36,354 bases of DNA from a bacterium (lineage in GTDB: Bacteria > Patescibacteriota > Minisyncoccia > UBA6257 > JAGOQP01), in NCBI GenBank assembly GCA_021801825.1, contig JAJYXK010000019.1, positions 1-36,354 on the forward strand, in the 5' to 3' direction. Under the pieces are notes generated by a model. The model was given only the letters and a program-made list of their open reading frames with translations. It did no database searches and was not told the DNA's origin. The position numbers were made by a program, and so were the translations under genes. Positions 15,233-23,059 of this stretch are shown one piece after another. The stretch's first letter is position 1. Each line of letters opens with the position of its first letter.

Positions 15233-16309
15233 CTAATTACTCATAGTTAGCTCCGCTTCTATAAATCCATCAAGTTCCCCTCTCTCCAAAACAGCATCAA
15301 TATTCCCTGTCTCATACTCAGTGTGATGGTCTTTTATAAGTTGATACGGGTTTAACACATATGAACGAATCTGACTCCCCCATTCTGGCTTCACCTTGGT
15401 ACGCAATTTATCAATTTGATCAACTCGCTCTTGTTCCATGAGTTGGATTAGTTTTGCTTCAATAATATGCATTGCTTTCTCTCTATTTTGTGATTGTGAT
15501 CGTTCACTCTGTGAAGAAGCAACAATGCCTGTAGGCATGTGAACAATACGAACCGCAGTCTCAACCTTGTTGACATTCTGACCGCCAGGACCCGAAGATC
15601 TAAAAAATTCAACTTTCAAATCACTTTCTTTTATGTGTAGTTCGGTTTCTTGTATTTCGGGTAAAACATCAACCAAAGCAAACGAAGTATGGCGAAGTCC
15701 CTGCCCCGAGAATGGAGAAATGCGTACCAAACGATGTACACCACTTTCTTTTTTTAGGTGCCCAAATGCATATGGCCCCCTAACTTCAAACGTAATATTT
15801 TTTAATGGATGTCTCCCCGTCTTTGATTGAAACGTTTCTTCTGCAGAATCAATTATTAAAGTCTCCCACTTTTGACTTTTTGCATATAACACATACATAT
15901 CATAGAGCATATGTACCCAATCTGCCGCGTCTTGCCCTCCTGCCCCCGCTTGAATAGTTATTACGGCGTTGTATTTATCTCTCTGACCCACAAACAAGCG
16001 TTTTACTTCAATAGCACGAATGCCTCGCTCTATATCAAATAATGCATTCTCGTTATCTGCGGTATAACTTTTACAAAGCTCCAACTGATCTTGTAAAGAA
16101 GAAAATTGCTTTATCATATTCTGAATATCCCCCATTTCCTTCATGACTGTCTCTGATTGTTCACGATCTTTCCAAAAATCCTGGTCCTGCATCTGTGACT
16201 CTATTTCTTTCAAGCGTAGTTCTTTTTGGGGTATATTAAACCATTCCTCAAGTTGAGAAATTCTAGACAACAGATCATTTCGCTTCTCTATAAATTCTTT
16301 TTCTATCAT
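15233..16309 (-). CDS. prfB: Peptide chain release factor 2
   Basis: RF2 terminates translation at UGA and UAA. The 358-residue protein has the helical N-terminal domain, the SPF codon-recognition tripeptide in 'VRISPFSGQG' and the catalytic GGQ in 'SSGPGGQNVNK'. The programmed frameshift found in many prfB genes is absent; the frame is continuous. I start at ATG 16309, three bases after the 3' end of tRNA-Thr; a GTG start at 16318 would lie inside the tRNA. The only SD-like sequence is GGAGGTGG in the tRNA acceptor/T-stem region. prfB sits upstream of ftsE as in many bacteria. Confidence 0.95.
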   Translation of the reverse strand: MIEKEFIEKRNDLLSRISQLEEWFNIPQKELRLKEIESQMQDQDFWKDREQSETVMKEMGDIQNMIKQFSSLQDQLELCKSYTADNENALFDIERGIRAIEVKRLFVGQRDKYNAVITIQAGAGGQDAADWVHMLYDMYVLYAKSQKWETLIIDSAEETFQSKTGRHPLKNITFEVRGPYAFGHLKKESGVHRLVRISPFSGQGLRHTSFALVDVLPEIQETELHIKESDLKVEFFRSSGPGGQNVNKVETAVRIVHMPTGIVASSQSERSQSQNREKAMHIIEAKLIQLMEQERVDQIDKLRTKVKPEWGSQIRSYVLNPYQLIKDHHTEYETGNIDAVLERGELDGFIEAELTMSN

Positions 16310-16312
16310 GTG

Positions 16313-16385
16313 AGCCACCTCCGAGATTTGAACTCGGGACCTACGCTTTACGAAAGCGTCGCTCTACCAACTGAGCTAAGGTGGC
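16313..16385 (-). tRNA. tRNA-Thr (anticodon CGT)
   Basis: On the minus strand the acceptor stem GCCACCT pairs with AGGTGGC, followed by T as discriminator. The anticodon stem ACGCT/AGCGT encloses TTCGTAA, giving anticodon CGT. The T-arm is CCGAG-TTCAAAT-CTCGG and the D-arm has the usual AGCTCAGTTGGTAGAGC. CCA is not encoded. It ends three bases before the prfB ATG and is probably co-transcribed with it. Confidence 0.95.
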
Positions 16386-16408
16386 ACATACTATAAAATT
16401 GATTGCTC

Positions 16409-16424
16409 CCTGCCTACCGGCAGG
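16409..16424. repeat. Short GC-rich palindrome (CCTGCC-TACC-GGCAGG)
   Basis: CCTGCC (16409-16414) and GGCAGG (16419-16424) form a GC-rich hairpin in an AT-rich gap between the EamA gene and tRNA-Thr, followed by CAGG, which extends the repeated pattern. From memory, similar CTGCC/GGCAG palindromes are dispersed in Parcubacterial genomes. No U-tract follows on either strand, so it is more likely a REP-like element than a terminator. Confidence 0.5.
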
Positions 16425-16494
16425 CAGGTACCAGTTGAAGCTACATCGGCCTTCAAGTAAAAACGATACCAAAAATAACAACGTTGGTCAAAAA

Positions 16495-16917
16495 TTATTT
16501 TAATGAGATGAGAATAGCTCCTCCAGCCATTAAAAGAGCTCCTAAAATCACTTTCCATCCAAATGTCTCTCCCAAGAGTAGTGCCGACAGTATTACCACC
16601 ATAAGAATACTCAAACGATCTATCGCGACTACTTTTGTAGTAACCCCTTCTTTTAACGCAATAAAATAAAACAGCCACGAAAGAGCGCCAGCAATACCCG
16701 CGGATATAATCAATAACCAATCTTTCCCTCGCAAAGATCCAAATGAAAATCCATCAAATTTATTTAAAAAGAAACTCACCACAAAAAGAAATCCTGCCAT
16801 GATAATTGAGCGGATGGTAGTTGCTAAGGTAGGATCAATATTTTTAAGACCAAGTTTTCCAAATATAGCGACCGCGGCGGCAAACAACGCGGACAAAAAT
16901 GCATAGAATAGCCACAT
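16495..16917 (-). CDS. Single-repeat EamA-family transporter
   Basis: This 140-residue protein has five hydrophobic helices and one EamA repeat, half the size of ordinary ten-helix DMT transporters. 'GWKVILGALLMAGGAILISL' is the typical end of an EamA repeat, and 'ALKEGVTTKVVAIDRLSILMVVILSALLLGE' its middle. Single-repeat members act as dimers. The substrate is unknown. It lies 10 bases downstream of the ATPase gene at 16928, whose stop precedes its ATG, so it could be in the same operon. Confidence 0.82.
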   Translation of the reverse strand: MWLFYAFLSALFAAAVAIFGKLGLKNIDPTLATTIRSIIMAGFLFVVSFFLNKFDGFSFGSLRGKDWLLIISAGIAGALSWLFYFIALKEGVTTKVVAIDRLSILMVVILSALLLGETFGWKVILGALLMAGGAILISLK

Positions 16918-16927
16918 AAGATAAATA

Positions 16928-19285
16928 TTATGACCTCAAACGATTCAGAATATCAGTTTCTACCAATTGTCTATCAGATCCATATTTCGCAGATGACAAT
17001 TCTTTTAATTGAGGAATCATCATATGATTTTGCTGAGGATACAATGGCGTCTTAATGTTAAAAGGTTTTGACGTCTGACCATGTATCAAAAGACGAATAT
17101 ATGCATTAAAGTTATCAATATTCATCAAATCATTTTGAGAAAAGACTGGTTCAAATTGTTTGACTAAAAATTCAGTATCTTGAGCGCCAACACGGAATAC
17201 AACCATAGACCCCACGTTACCAAATACCGCATCGCGTATTTTTTCTTCTAATTGAGCGATAAATTGATGCGCGATAGTAAGATTTAATTTATATTTACGC
17301 GCTTCTGAAAGAATGGTTGCAATAGAATCGGTCGTAAAGTTTTGGAATTCATCAATATACACATTGAAATCAGTACGACGTTCTTGTGGAACATCAATAC
17401 GAGAAAATGCGGCAAGAAGCAATTTACCCACAATCAACATTCCCAACAAACCAGAGTTAATATCTCCAATTCTTCCTTTTGAAAGACTCACCAGTAAAAT
17501 TTTCTTCTCATCCATAATCTGTCTGAATTTAAAAGAAGATTTTACCTGACCAATAATCGGACGCACATAATCGTTGGCAATAAAATTGTTAAACTTTGAA
17601 GTAATGTAAGGAGCCATGCTATTCAATGAGGCTTCCCCCGTCACCTTCATTGCTTCTTTCTGCCAAAAATCAAGCACTACTGGATTCGTAATACGAGACA
17701 GTTTCCGTTTACGAAATTCATCATCAGTAAAAATGCGTGGTACCTCAACAAGCGTCGCTGGTTCATTAATGGAATCCTCCATGAGGAGCAGGAGGGCATT
17801 ACGCATATATTGCTCAAACATAGGACCCATCGTCTCTGCAGTAAACAATCTATTAAAGATGCTTTGAATCTCATTCACAATAAATGTCTTTTCTTCAGGC
17901 CGTGACGGATCAAACTCAAGCATATTCAATCCGATGGGATGATTAATATTACCTGGATCAAAAATAATAATATCCTGCGCGCGTTCTGGCGGAACACATC
18001 CTAAAATTGAATCTATTAATTCACCGTGAGGATCAATAACGCACACCCCTTTGCCATTACGAATATCCTCAACCGCCATATTGGTCATAAGAGATGATTT
18101 TCCAGTTCCTGTCTGTCCCACGATATACATATGACGACGCCTATCTTCATCAGTAATATAAATTGGTCGCGCTGAACCACGAAATACATTTTCCCCCAAT
18201 CGTGTTCCTTGCGCAGGAACATTTGTGGGAGCAGGAGCATCTTTAGATTTCAGCCATTTAATTTTCGGGGAAAGCATGGTGCTCGTAGGTAAATGGAACA
18301 CGCTTGCAAGTTCTTCAGAATTTAAAACCATGCTCTGGCCACTATCAAATTCGCGAAAAATAAATTGATATGAGAATTTTTTTATATTTTTAGTAACCGC
18401 AATTTTAAACTTATTGCGCAACGGAGATTCAAACTGAGAAAATGCGCCGCCAATTGCGGAAAAAATAGCATCAGTATTTACCTGGCTATTCGTTGAAACA
18501 ATATATCTAAAATTTACCTCTAGTAATGGCTTTGAAATTTTCTTCTCAAGGGCTTGAATAGTTGATTCATCAATAGGTTTCTTTTCTTCCGGTTTTGGTT
18601 CTTCAATATTGGAAAATAGTTGTTTAATATCTTTATACTCAATAATTTTCTGAGACGATACGTCCTTAAAAGATGCCCCTTTCTTTAAGTTCTCTATGAT
18701 AGTCTTTATATTCTTTTTATAAGAATCTTGAGCAGGACGAACACAAATTTGAAGAGCCGCTCCTTCTCCGACCTCATTAATTTTTGAAAGCGCCCCAATG
18801 ATAGGAGAAAACGTATCCCCTTCTGTTTCAAGATAGGTACGAATAGGAAGCGCATAGTGTTCATTTTGGGTAAGATACGCTCCCGCGGTATATCCATTTG
18901 GCTGGAACACATTATATTCAACCACTTCTTCAATATGAGCATCTTTAAATACCCCCTCAATCTGACGACTGAGAAATGGAACCATTTTTTCATTGGTAGA
19001 AAGGTAGAAATAAATTTCCTCTCCCACATGATGCACCGCCGCTTCCAAAACAGTTCCCTCGGCATTCCCTGAAAGAATACTAAAAAGCTGTTCAGAAAAA
19101 TTTATCTCTTCTTTATAGTTAGATTGTCTATCAGCTGACAATTGCGGGATACGAACTAAAAGTAATTTGGAGGATAGAGATTTTCTCAAGTTCTCATCAC
19201 GATTCTTCTTAATAACAAAAAATAGACTCACTACAAGTATTCCGAGAAACACTACTACTCCGCCTATGAATAAAAAAGGAGACAT
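16928..19285 (-). CDS. VirD4/HerA-like ATPase with membrane anchor
   Basis: The 785-residue protein has one N-terminal helix (4-26), a long middle region (30-370) and a P-loop ATPase domain. Walker A is GQTGTGKS (390-397), a second conserved segment is 'VCVIDPHGELIDSIL', Walker B is 'VYIDEFQNF', and a sensor-like 'TIAHQF' follows. This is the type IV secretion/conjugative coupling or HerA superfamily, which pumps DNA or protein. No other T4SS gene is visible here, so it is not evidence of a conjugative element. In CPR such ATPases have been suggested to work with type IV pili or DNA uptake; that is inference. A TATACT box lies 12 bases before the ATG. Confidence 0.85.
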   Translation of the reverse strand: MSPFLFIGGVVVFLGILVVSLFFVIKKNRDENLRKSLSSKLLLVRIPQLSADRQSNYKEEINFSEQLFSILSGNAEGTVLEAAVHHVGEEIYFYLSTNEKMVPFLSRQIEGVFKDAHIEEVVEYNVFQPNGYTAGAYLTQNEHYALPIRTYLETEGDTFSPIIGALSKINEVGEGAALQICVRPAQDSYKKNIKTIIENLKKGASFKDVSSQKIIEYKDIKQLFSNIEEPKPEEKKPIDESTIQALEKKISKPLLEVNFRYIVSTNSQVNTDAIFSAIGGAFSQFESPLRNKFKIAVTKNIKKFSYQFIFREFDSGQSMVLNSEELASVFHLPTSTMLSPKIKWLKSKDAPAPTNVPAQGTRLGENVFRGSARPIYITDEDRRRHMYIVGQTGTGKSSLMTNMAVEDIRNGKGVCVIDPHGELIDSILGCVPPERAQDIIIFDPGNINHPIGLNMLEFDPSRPEEKTFIVNEIQSIFNRLFTAETMGPMFEQYMRNALLLLMEDSINEPATLVEVPRIFTDDEFRKRKLSRITNPVVLDFWQKEAMKVTGEASLNSMAPYITSKFNNFIANDYVRPIIGQVKSSFKFRQIMDEKKILLVSLSKGRIGDINSGLLGMLIVGKLLLAAFSRIDVPQERRTDFNVYIDEFQNFTTDSIATILSEARKYKLNLTIAHQFIAQLEEKIRDAVFGNVGSMVVFRVGAQDTEFLVKQFEPVFSQNDLMNIDNFNAYIRLLIHGQTSKPFNIKTPLYPQQNHMMIPQLKELSSAKYGSDRQLVETDILNRLRS

Positions 19286-19296
19286 AAATAAGTTGA

Positions 19297-19306
19297 AAGT
19301 ATAAAG
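19297..19306 (-). promoter_or_regulatory. CTTTATACTT box before the VirD4/HerA-like gene
   Basis: The decamer CTTTATACTT is on the minus strand, with TATACT at 19303-19298, twelve bases before the ATG at 19285. It predicts a leader of only about five bases and no SD is present. Confidence 0.5.
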
Positions 19307-19316
19307 TAAAAAGTTT

Positions 19317-19718
19317 CTATAACATTCCTCTTTCCTTCATTTGCTGAACTACGTGTTCAGCAAGCGCATCGTGATACATATCTATAATAAAAGGATCTAA
19401 TCCCGCAACCTCGGAAATACCGGCCGATAAACCTTTGTCTAAGGTATGAGTAATAAGTTCTTCAACTTTATTCTGTATTTCTGGAGAGGTGCCTTCTGCA
19501 TATGAAGGGAGACCCCTCTCTTTTAAATCACTTCCTGCGGTTTGTTGAATTGGAGAATATTGAGTTGTGGTTGAAAACGTAGGAGATTTTTGTTCAGCAA
19601 TGGTTTTCTCCCTCAAAACAGAAATAACCGCTTCTTTATGATCTTGTGGCGCTTGTTCTTTACCCTGTTGCTGTTTGATTACTTCTCGAGCTAATTCCTC
19701 ATAATTAATTGAGTCCAT
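19317..19718 (-). CDS. Conserved-looking soluble protein upstream of VirD4/HerA-like ATPase
   Basis: This 133-residue protein is polar, with a Glu/Gln-rich helical start (residues 1-45), a Ser/Thr/Pro linker (45-75) and a helical C-terminal domain ('SPEIQNKVEELITHTLDKGLSAGISEVAGLDPFIIDMYHDALAEHVV', about 79-125). I do not recognise the family. It lies 31 bases upstream of the ATPase gene on the same strand and may be an accessory partner. A CTTTATACTT box places TATACT exactly six bases before the ATG, so it is probably leaderless. Confidence 0.75.
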   Translation of the reverse strand: MDSINYEELAREVIKQQQGKEQAPQDHKEAVISVLREKTIAEQKSPTFSTTTQYSPIQQTAGSDLKERGLPSYAEGTSPEIQNKVEELITHTLDKGLSAGISEVAGLDPFIIDMYHDALAEHVVQQMKERGML

Positions 19719-19723
19719 GAGAT

Positions 19724-19733
19724 AAGTATAAAG
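19724..19733 (-). promoter_or_regulatory. CTTTATACTT box 6 nt before the 133-residue gene
   Basis: The decamer CTTTATACTT on the minus strand puts TATACT at 19730-19725, six bases from ATG 19718. Initiation would fall on the A of the start codon. Confidence 0.6.
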
Positions 19734-19755
19734 GATAAAGAGTAAAGGGTAAAGT

Positions 19756-20763
19756 TTATCCGTGGCGAATCACCAAAACATCGCCATCTTTAACTTCATA
19801 TTCCTTTCCCTCAACGCGCAATTTTCCTTTTTGTTTTGATTGATTCCAACCACCACAAGAAACAAGGTCGTCATATGAAACAACCTCGGCGCGAATGAAT
19901 TTACTTTCAAAATCAGTGTGAATCGTTCCTGCCGCCTGTGGAGCTTTCCACCCACGCTCAATAGTCCATGCGCGCGTTTCATCTTCTCCCGTGGTAAAGA
20001 AACTAATCAAATGTAACAACTCATATGCTTTCGTAATCAACGCGGATAAATTCGGTTCTTGAGATAAATCCAAAATAACATACCCGTTTCCATCGTTCGT
20101 GATTTTTTCTCTCAATTCTTGCGATACATCGGATTCTGACCCGTTTAATAAATAAAGCTGTGGTTTTGTAGTAAGTGGAGACAATTCTTTAATAAGCGGC
20201 TCAATCAAAACGTCTCTCCCGAGAACAAAGAGTGGTTTTTCAGCGAGGAGAGTTGATTCAAGTTGTTTAAGAAATTCCACATCTTTTGTTTTTTGTTTAT
20301 CACCACTGCGAGCTTCGCTTTCAGCTTTTCCTAATCGTTTTTGAACGCTATCTAAATCTTTTAAAATCAATTCATTATGAATAATTTCAATATCTCGCAA
20401 AGGATTTACCGTTTCTTCTACATGAATAATATCTGAGCGTTCAAAACAACGCACCACATGCACAATTGCATTTACTTCTCTGATATGAGAAAGAAATTGA
20501 TTCCCCAATCCTTGCCCCTGACTCGCCCCTTTCACCAACCCCGCAATATCATAAAACTCCACAATAGCGGGAATAGTTTTTTTAGAATTACTCAATTTTG
20601 TTAATGCCAAAAGTCGCTCGTCAGGAACCGAGACAATGCCTACGTTCGGATCAATAGTCGCAAATGGGTAGTTTGCAATATGCACATCATTATGCGTAAG
20701 CGCCTTAAACAGAGTAGATTTACCAACGTTTGGCAATCCAACAATACCAATAGAGAGTTTCAT
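19756..20763 (-). CDS. ychF: YchF, Obg-like ribosome-binding ATPase
   Basis: YchF (OLA1) binds ribosomes and hydrolyses ATP. The 335-residue protein has P-loop GLPNVGKSTLF, 'NYPFATIDPNVG' switch region, G3 DIAGLVKGAS, and the altered G4 'NGSE' (NxxE) that explains ATP over GTP preference. The C-terminal TGS-like domain begins around residue 245 and ends 'VKDGDVLVIRHG'. It is shorter than the usual 360 or so residues, with a reduced coiled-coil insertion. It is separated by 36 bases from the peptidase E remnant upstream. Confidence 0.95.
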   Translation of the reverse strand: MKLSIGIVGLPNVGKSTLFKALTHNDVHIANYPFATIDPNVGIVSVPDERLLALTKLSNSKKTIPAIVEFYDIAGLVKGASQGQGLGNQFLSHIREVNAIVHVVRCFERSDIIHVEETVNPLRDIEIIHNELILKDLDSVQKRLGKAESEARSGDKQKTKDVEFLKQLESTLLAEKPLFVLGRDVLIEPLIKELSPLTTKPQLYLLNGSESDVSQELREKITNDGNGYVILDLSQEPNLSALITKAYELLHLISFFTTGEDETRAWTIERGWKAPQAAGTIHTDFESKFIRAEVVSYDDLVSCGGWNQSKQKGKLRVEGKEYEVKDGDVLVIRHG

Positions 20764-20799
20764 AAAAGTAAGTCGTAAGAGATAAGTAGTAAGTATTAG

Positions 20800-21355
20800 C
20801 TATTTCCAATAGACCCGGTACTGATAGCTTGATAAGTATAACACATCAGTGTCTGAATCTTTGTTAGTCAATCTATCTGGATGGGTTAATGCGTAATGGC
20901 AAATTATGTTAAAAGGAAGAATTCCAAGCCCATTAAATGTAGTTTCTAATATTTCACTATAAAAAGATCTACATAAAACATTTGCTCCGGCACAATCACC
21001 TGCTATTATTTTCCCCCTCAAACATTTCTTTAAGATCTGTGAAGGGTTCTAAAGCAGATAATAGTTTTGTAGATAAGCCCCCATGCAAATAAACAATGTT
21101 TGCTCTTTTTATCTGATCCTCAAATATTTTTTCATCTGCTATCTCAAAAAATAGAGCCCTGTTTCCCTTATTTTTCTCAAATTGCTCTATGTCCTCCTTC
21201 TTATTAAAATCAACTCTATCTTTCTCTTTGGCAAAATAAACAAGTAGAACATTCGCTTTTTGCGGAGCGGTTTCAAGTATCTCTTTAAAAAATGCATCAT
21301 TCCTTGAACCCTCACCAGGATTAAATCCACCATGTAAAACAAATTTTGTTTTCAT
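20800..21355 (-). pseudogene. Frameshifted peptidase E (S51-like)
   Basis: Two adjacent minus-strand reading frames make one peptidase E-like protein. The first (from ATG 21355, about 112 useful residues) runs from 'FVLHGGFNPGEGS' to 'LKEMFEG'. The second continues in another frame with 'GKIIAGDCAGANVL', holding the nucleophile position, and ends 'SSYQYRVYWK'. The break lies in the run GGGGGAAAA (minus strand, near 21018-21010); removing one G restores 'FEGKIIAG' and a protein of about 185 residues, the right size. Peptidase E cleaves Asp-X dipeptides. The nucleophile Ser of GxSAGA is Cys here. It may be a real mutation, a sequencing error or recoding; it needs +1, which is unusual. Confidence 0.72.
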
Positions 21356-21380
21356 TGTTTTTCACAACATTCACATTATG

Positions 21381-22661
21381 TCACTCTACCTCAATTTTGA
21401 AAAACATCTTTTTCCCCACACGGATTACACAACCATCTGCGGCTGTATCTTTTATATTGAGCGTCTTTTCAATCGGAGAAACAATTTTTATCGCCCCATC
21501 ATCAAATAATCTACGTAATTCAGTATTACTTAGTTTCGTTACTCCCTGCTCTTCCTTTAAAGCATCAAATAAAATGGTTTCTGAGGCAATAGAAAGAGTT
21601 AGCATATCAACGTCAAATTCCTTCTTACTAAATTTTTTCTCAAATTTTTCTCGTTGCGCGGAAGCTTCTTTTAATTTTTTAGTCGCAACCGCAACCATGA
21701 ATTGAGCGAGTTGCTTTTTCATTTCAAGAGGATGCTGACGAGTTAATTCTTCTAAATGGGGAACTTCAGTCTTTTTAATATCCGCGAAGGCCCTAAGATA
21801 TTGCATAATCAAAGTATCTGGAATAGACATAAGCTTTCCAAAAATATCATCTGGTCGCATAGAAAGCGCTATATAATTTCCATAGCTCTTACTCATTTTT
21901 CTTCCACTTCCATCGGTTCCCTCTAGTACGGGCGTAGTGATGTTTACTTGAGGATCCATACCATGTGAACGCATCATATCGCGTCCCAATGCTAAATTAA
22001 GAAATTGATCTCGCCCACCAACCTCAATATCACACGCTAATTCAACCGAATCAGTTCCTTGTAAATAACCATACAATAATTCTGCCATAGAAAGCGGAGA
22101 TCCTGAATCCAAGCGAGTGCGAAAATCTTCTCTTTGTAAAACACTTCCAACTGGAATCATCTGCAAATCGGCAAGTATTCGCTTAGCAGTAAGTTTAGAT
22201 AACCATTGCGCATTATGATGCACTTTAATAAGTTTAACATCCAAATAAGGAGCTATTTGTTTTAAATATGTTTTTTTGTTTGCAGAAATCTGGGTGGTAG
22301 TTAAAGCAACGCGTTGCGTATTTCTCCCACTGGGGTCTCCAATCATAGCAGTAAAATCTCCAATAATAAGATGCACCACATGTCCTGCTTTTTGAAATTG
22401 TCTAAGAAGCATAATAGGAACCAAATGTCCCATGTGCACATCGGGGCCCGTAGGATCAATCCCCAGCTTTACCGAAACCTTTTTTTTAGAAGCCAAGCGA
22501 CCACTTAACTCTTCAAAGGTAAGGGCCTGCTCTATTTTAACACTAATAAAATCAAGTAATTCGTGTACCGTAATTCCTTTCCAATCAGAACTAAAGCGCT
22601 CAAAAAGAGCGCGGTGTAGATTGTGTAATTCATTCCCTGATGGCAGTCTGTGTAATTCCAT
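21381..22661 (-). CDS. tyrS: Tyrosyl-tRNA synthetase
   Basis: This class I enzyme charges tRNA-Tyr. The HIGH-like motif is in 'GPDVHMGHLVP' and the second signature is KMSKS in 'GSGRKMSKSYGN'. Tyrosine-site elements such as 'LLYGYLQGTDSVELACDIEVGGRDQ' are present in between, and the C-terminus ends in an S4-like RNA-binding segment ('RRLFDDGAIKI' to 'VIRVGKKMFFKI'). I start at ATG 22661 (426 residues); a GTG six codons upstream overlaps the promoter. The extended -10 TG-A-TATACT (22678-22670) is eight bases before the ATG, suggesting a leaderless mRNA. Confidence 0.94.
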   Translation of the reverse strand: MELHRLPSGNELHNLHRALFERFSSDWKGITVHELLDFISVKIEQALTFEELSGRLASKKKVSVKLGIDPTGPDVHMGHLVPIMLLRQFQKAGHVVHLIIGDFTAMIGDPSGRNTQRVALTTTQISANKKTYLKQIAPYLDVKLIKVHHNAQWLSKLTAKRILADLQMIPVGSVLQREDFRTRLDSGSPLSMAELLYGYLQGTDSVELACDIEVGGRDQFLNLALGRDMMRSHGMDPQVNITTPVLEGTDGSGRKMSKSYGNYIALSMRPDDIFGKLMSIPDTLIMQYLRAFADIKKTEVPHLEELTRQHPLEMKKQLAQFMVAVATKKLKEASAQREKFEKKFSKKEFDVDMLTLSIASETILFDALKEEQGVTKLSNTELRRLFDDGAIKIVSPIEKTLNIKDTAADGCVIRVGKKMFFKIEVE

Positions 22662-22669
22662 ATGCAGAC

Positions 22670-22678
22670 AGTATATCA
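22670..22678 (-). promoter_or_regulatory. Extended -10 (TG-A-TATACT) 8 nt before tyrS ATG
   Basis: On the minus strand TGA (22678-22676) is followed by TATACT (22675-22670) and eight bases before ATG 22661. No SD sequence is visible. Confidence 0.55.
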
Positions 22679-22707
22679 CGAATTAATTGGAAATTGGAAA
22701 TTGACTA

Positions 22708-23055
22708 TCAGAAATTATTAAGCGCCTCTTCTATTTCCGATTGAATTTCATCGGGCAAGGAAGCGCGTAACTTTGACTTTCCCGGATACCGCCACGCAGA
22801 AATAATTTTAGTGCTCTTTTTTTTATCAACTTGCGCCATTACCCATATCTCTTGGCTCCACGTTTTTTCATTATTTTTCGTCTTAATTGAAGATGGTTGC
22901 ATGCACGCAATAGTTTTTGGAGCAATCCCCTCCTCTCTACGAAGAGGATTTCGAAGTACTCTTTTTACTCTACTCTCAGATAATCCATAATATGCCATCT
23001 TTGCTTTCGCGTGCTGAGTCCACACATAAGAAGATAGTTGTAAAAGAGAATTCAT
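22708..23055 (-). CDS. DUF4258-like small protein
   Basis: The product is about 115 residues. 'WTQHAKAKMAYYGLSESRVKRVLRNPLRREEG' resembles the DUF4258/BrnT-like pattern of a His followed by R/K-M and a short helix ending in R-V-x-x-V-L-x-x-P. 'IAPKTIACMQP' and 'WSQEIWVMAQ' follow, with a strand-rich end (KIISAWRYPGKSK). From memory, close relatives are widespread in Parcubacteria as hypothetical proteins. DUF4258 proteins are sometimes toxin-like, but no antitoxin partner is adjacent. ATG 23055 was chosen because it begins four bases after the ftsQ-like stop; a GTG at 23073 would overlap that gene. Confidence 0.65.
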   Translation of the reverse strand: MNSLLQLSSYVWTQHAKAKMAYYGLSESRVKRVLRNPLRREEGIAPKTIACMQPSSIKTKNNEKTWSQEIWVMAQVDKKKSTKIISAWRYPGKSKLRASLPDEIQSEIEEALNNF

Positions 23056-23059
23056 ATAA

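Noticed and set aside
15233-16309. Programmed frameshift in prfB.
   Set aside because: The reading frame is continuous with no in-frame UGA near the start.
16310-16318. prfB start at GTG 16318.
   Set aside because: It lies inside the tRNA-Thr acceptor stem; ATG 16309 gives a normal RF2.
16928-19285. VirD4/HerA-like ATPase as proof of a conjugative element.
   Set aside because: No relaxase, VirB-type or integrase genes are nearby, and the neighbours are housekeeping genes.
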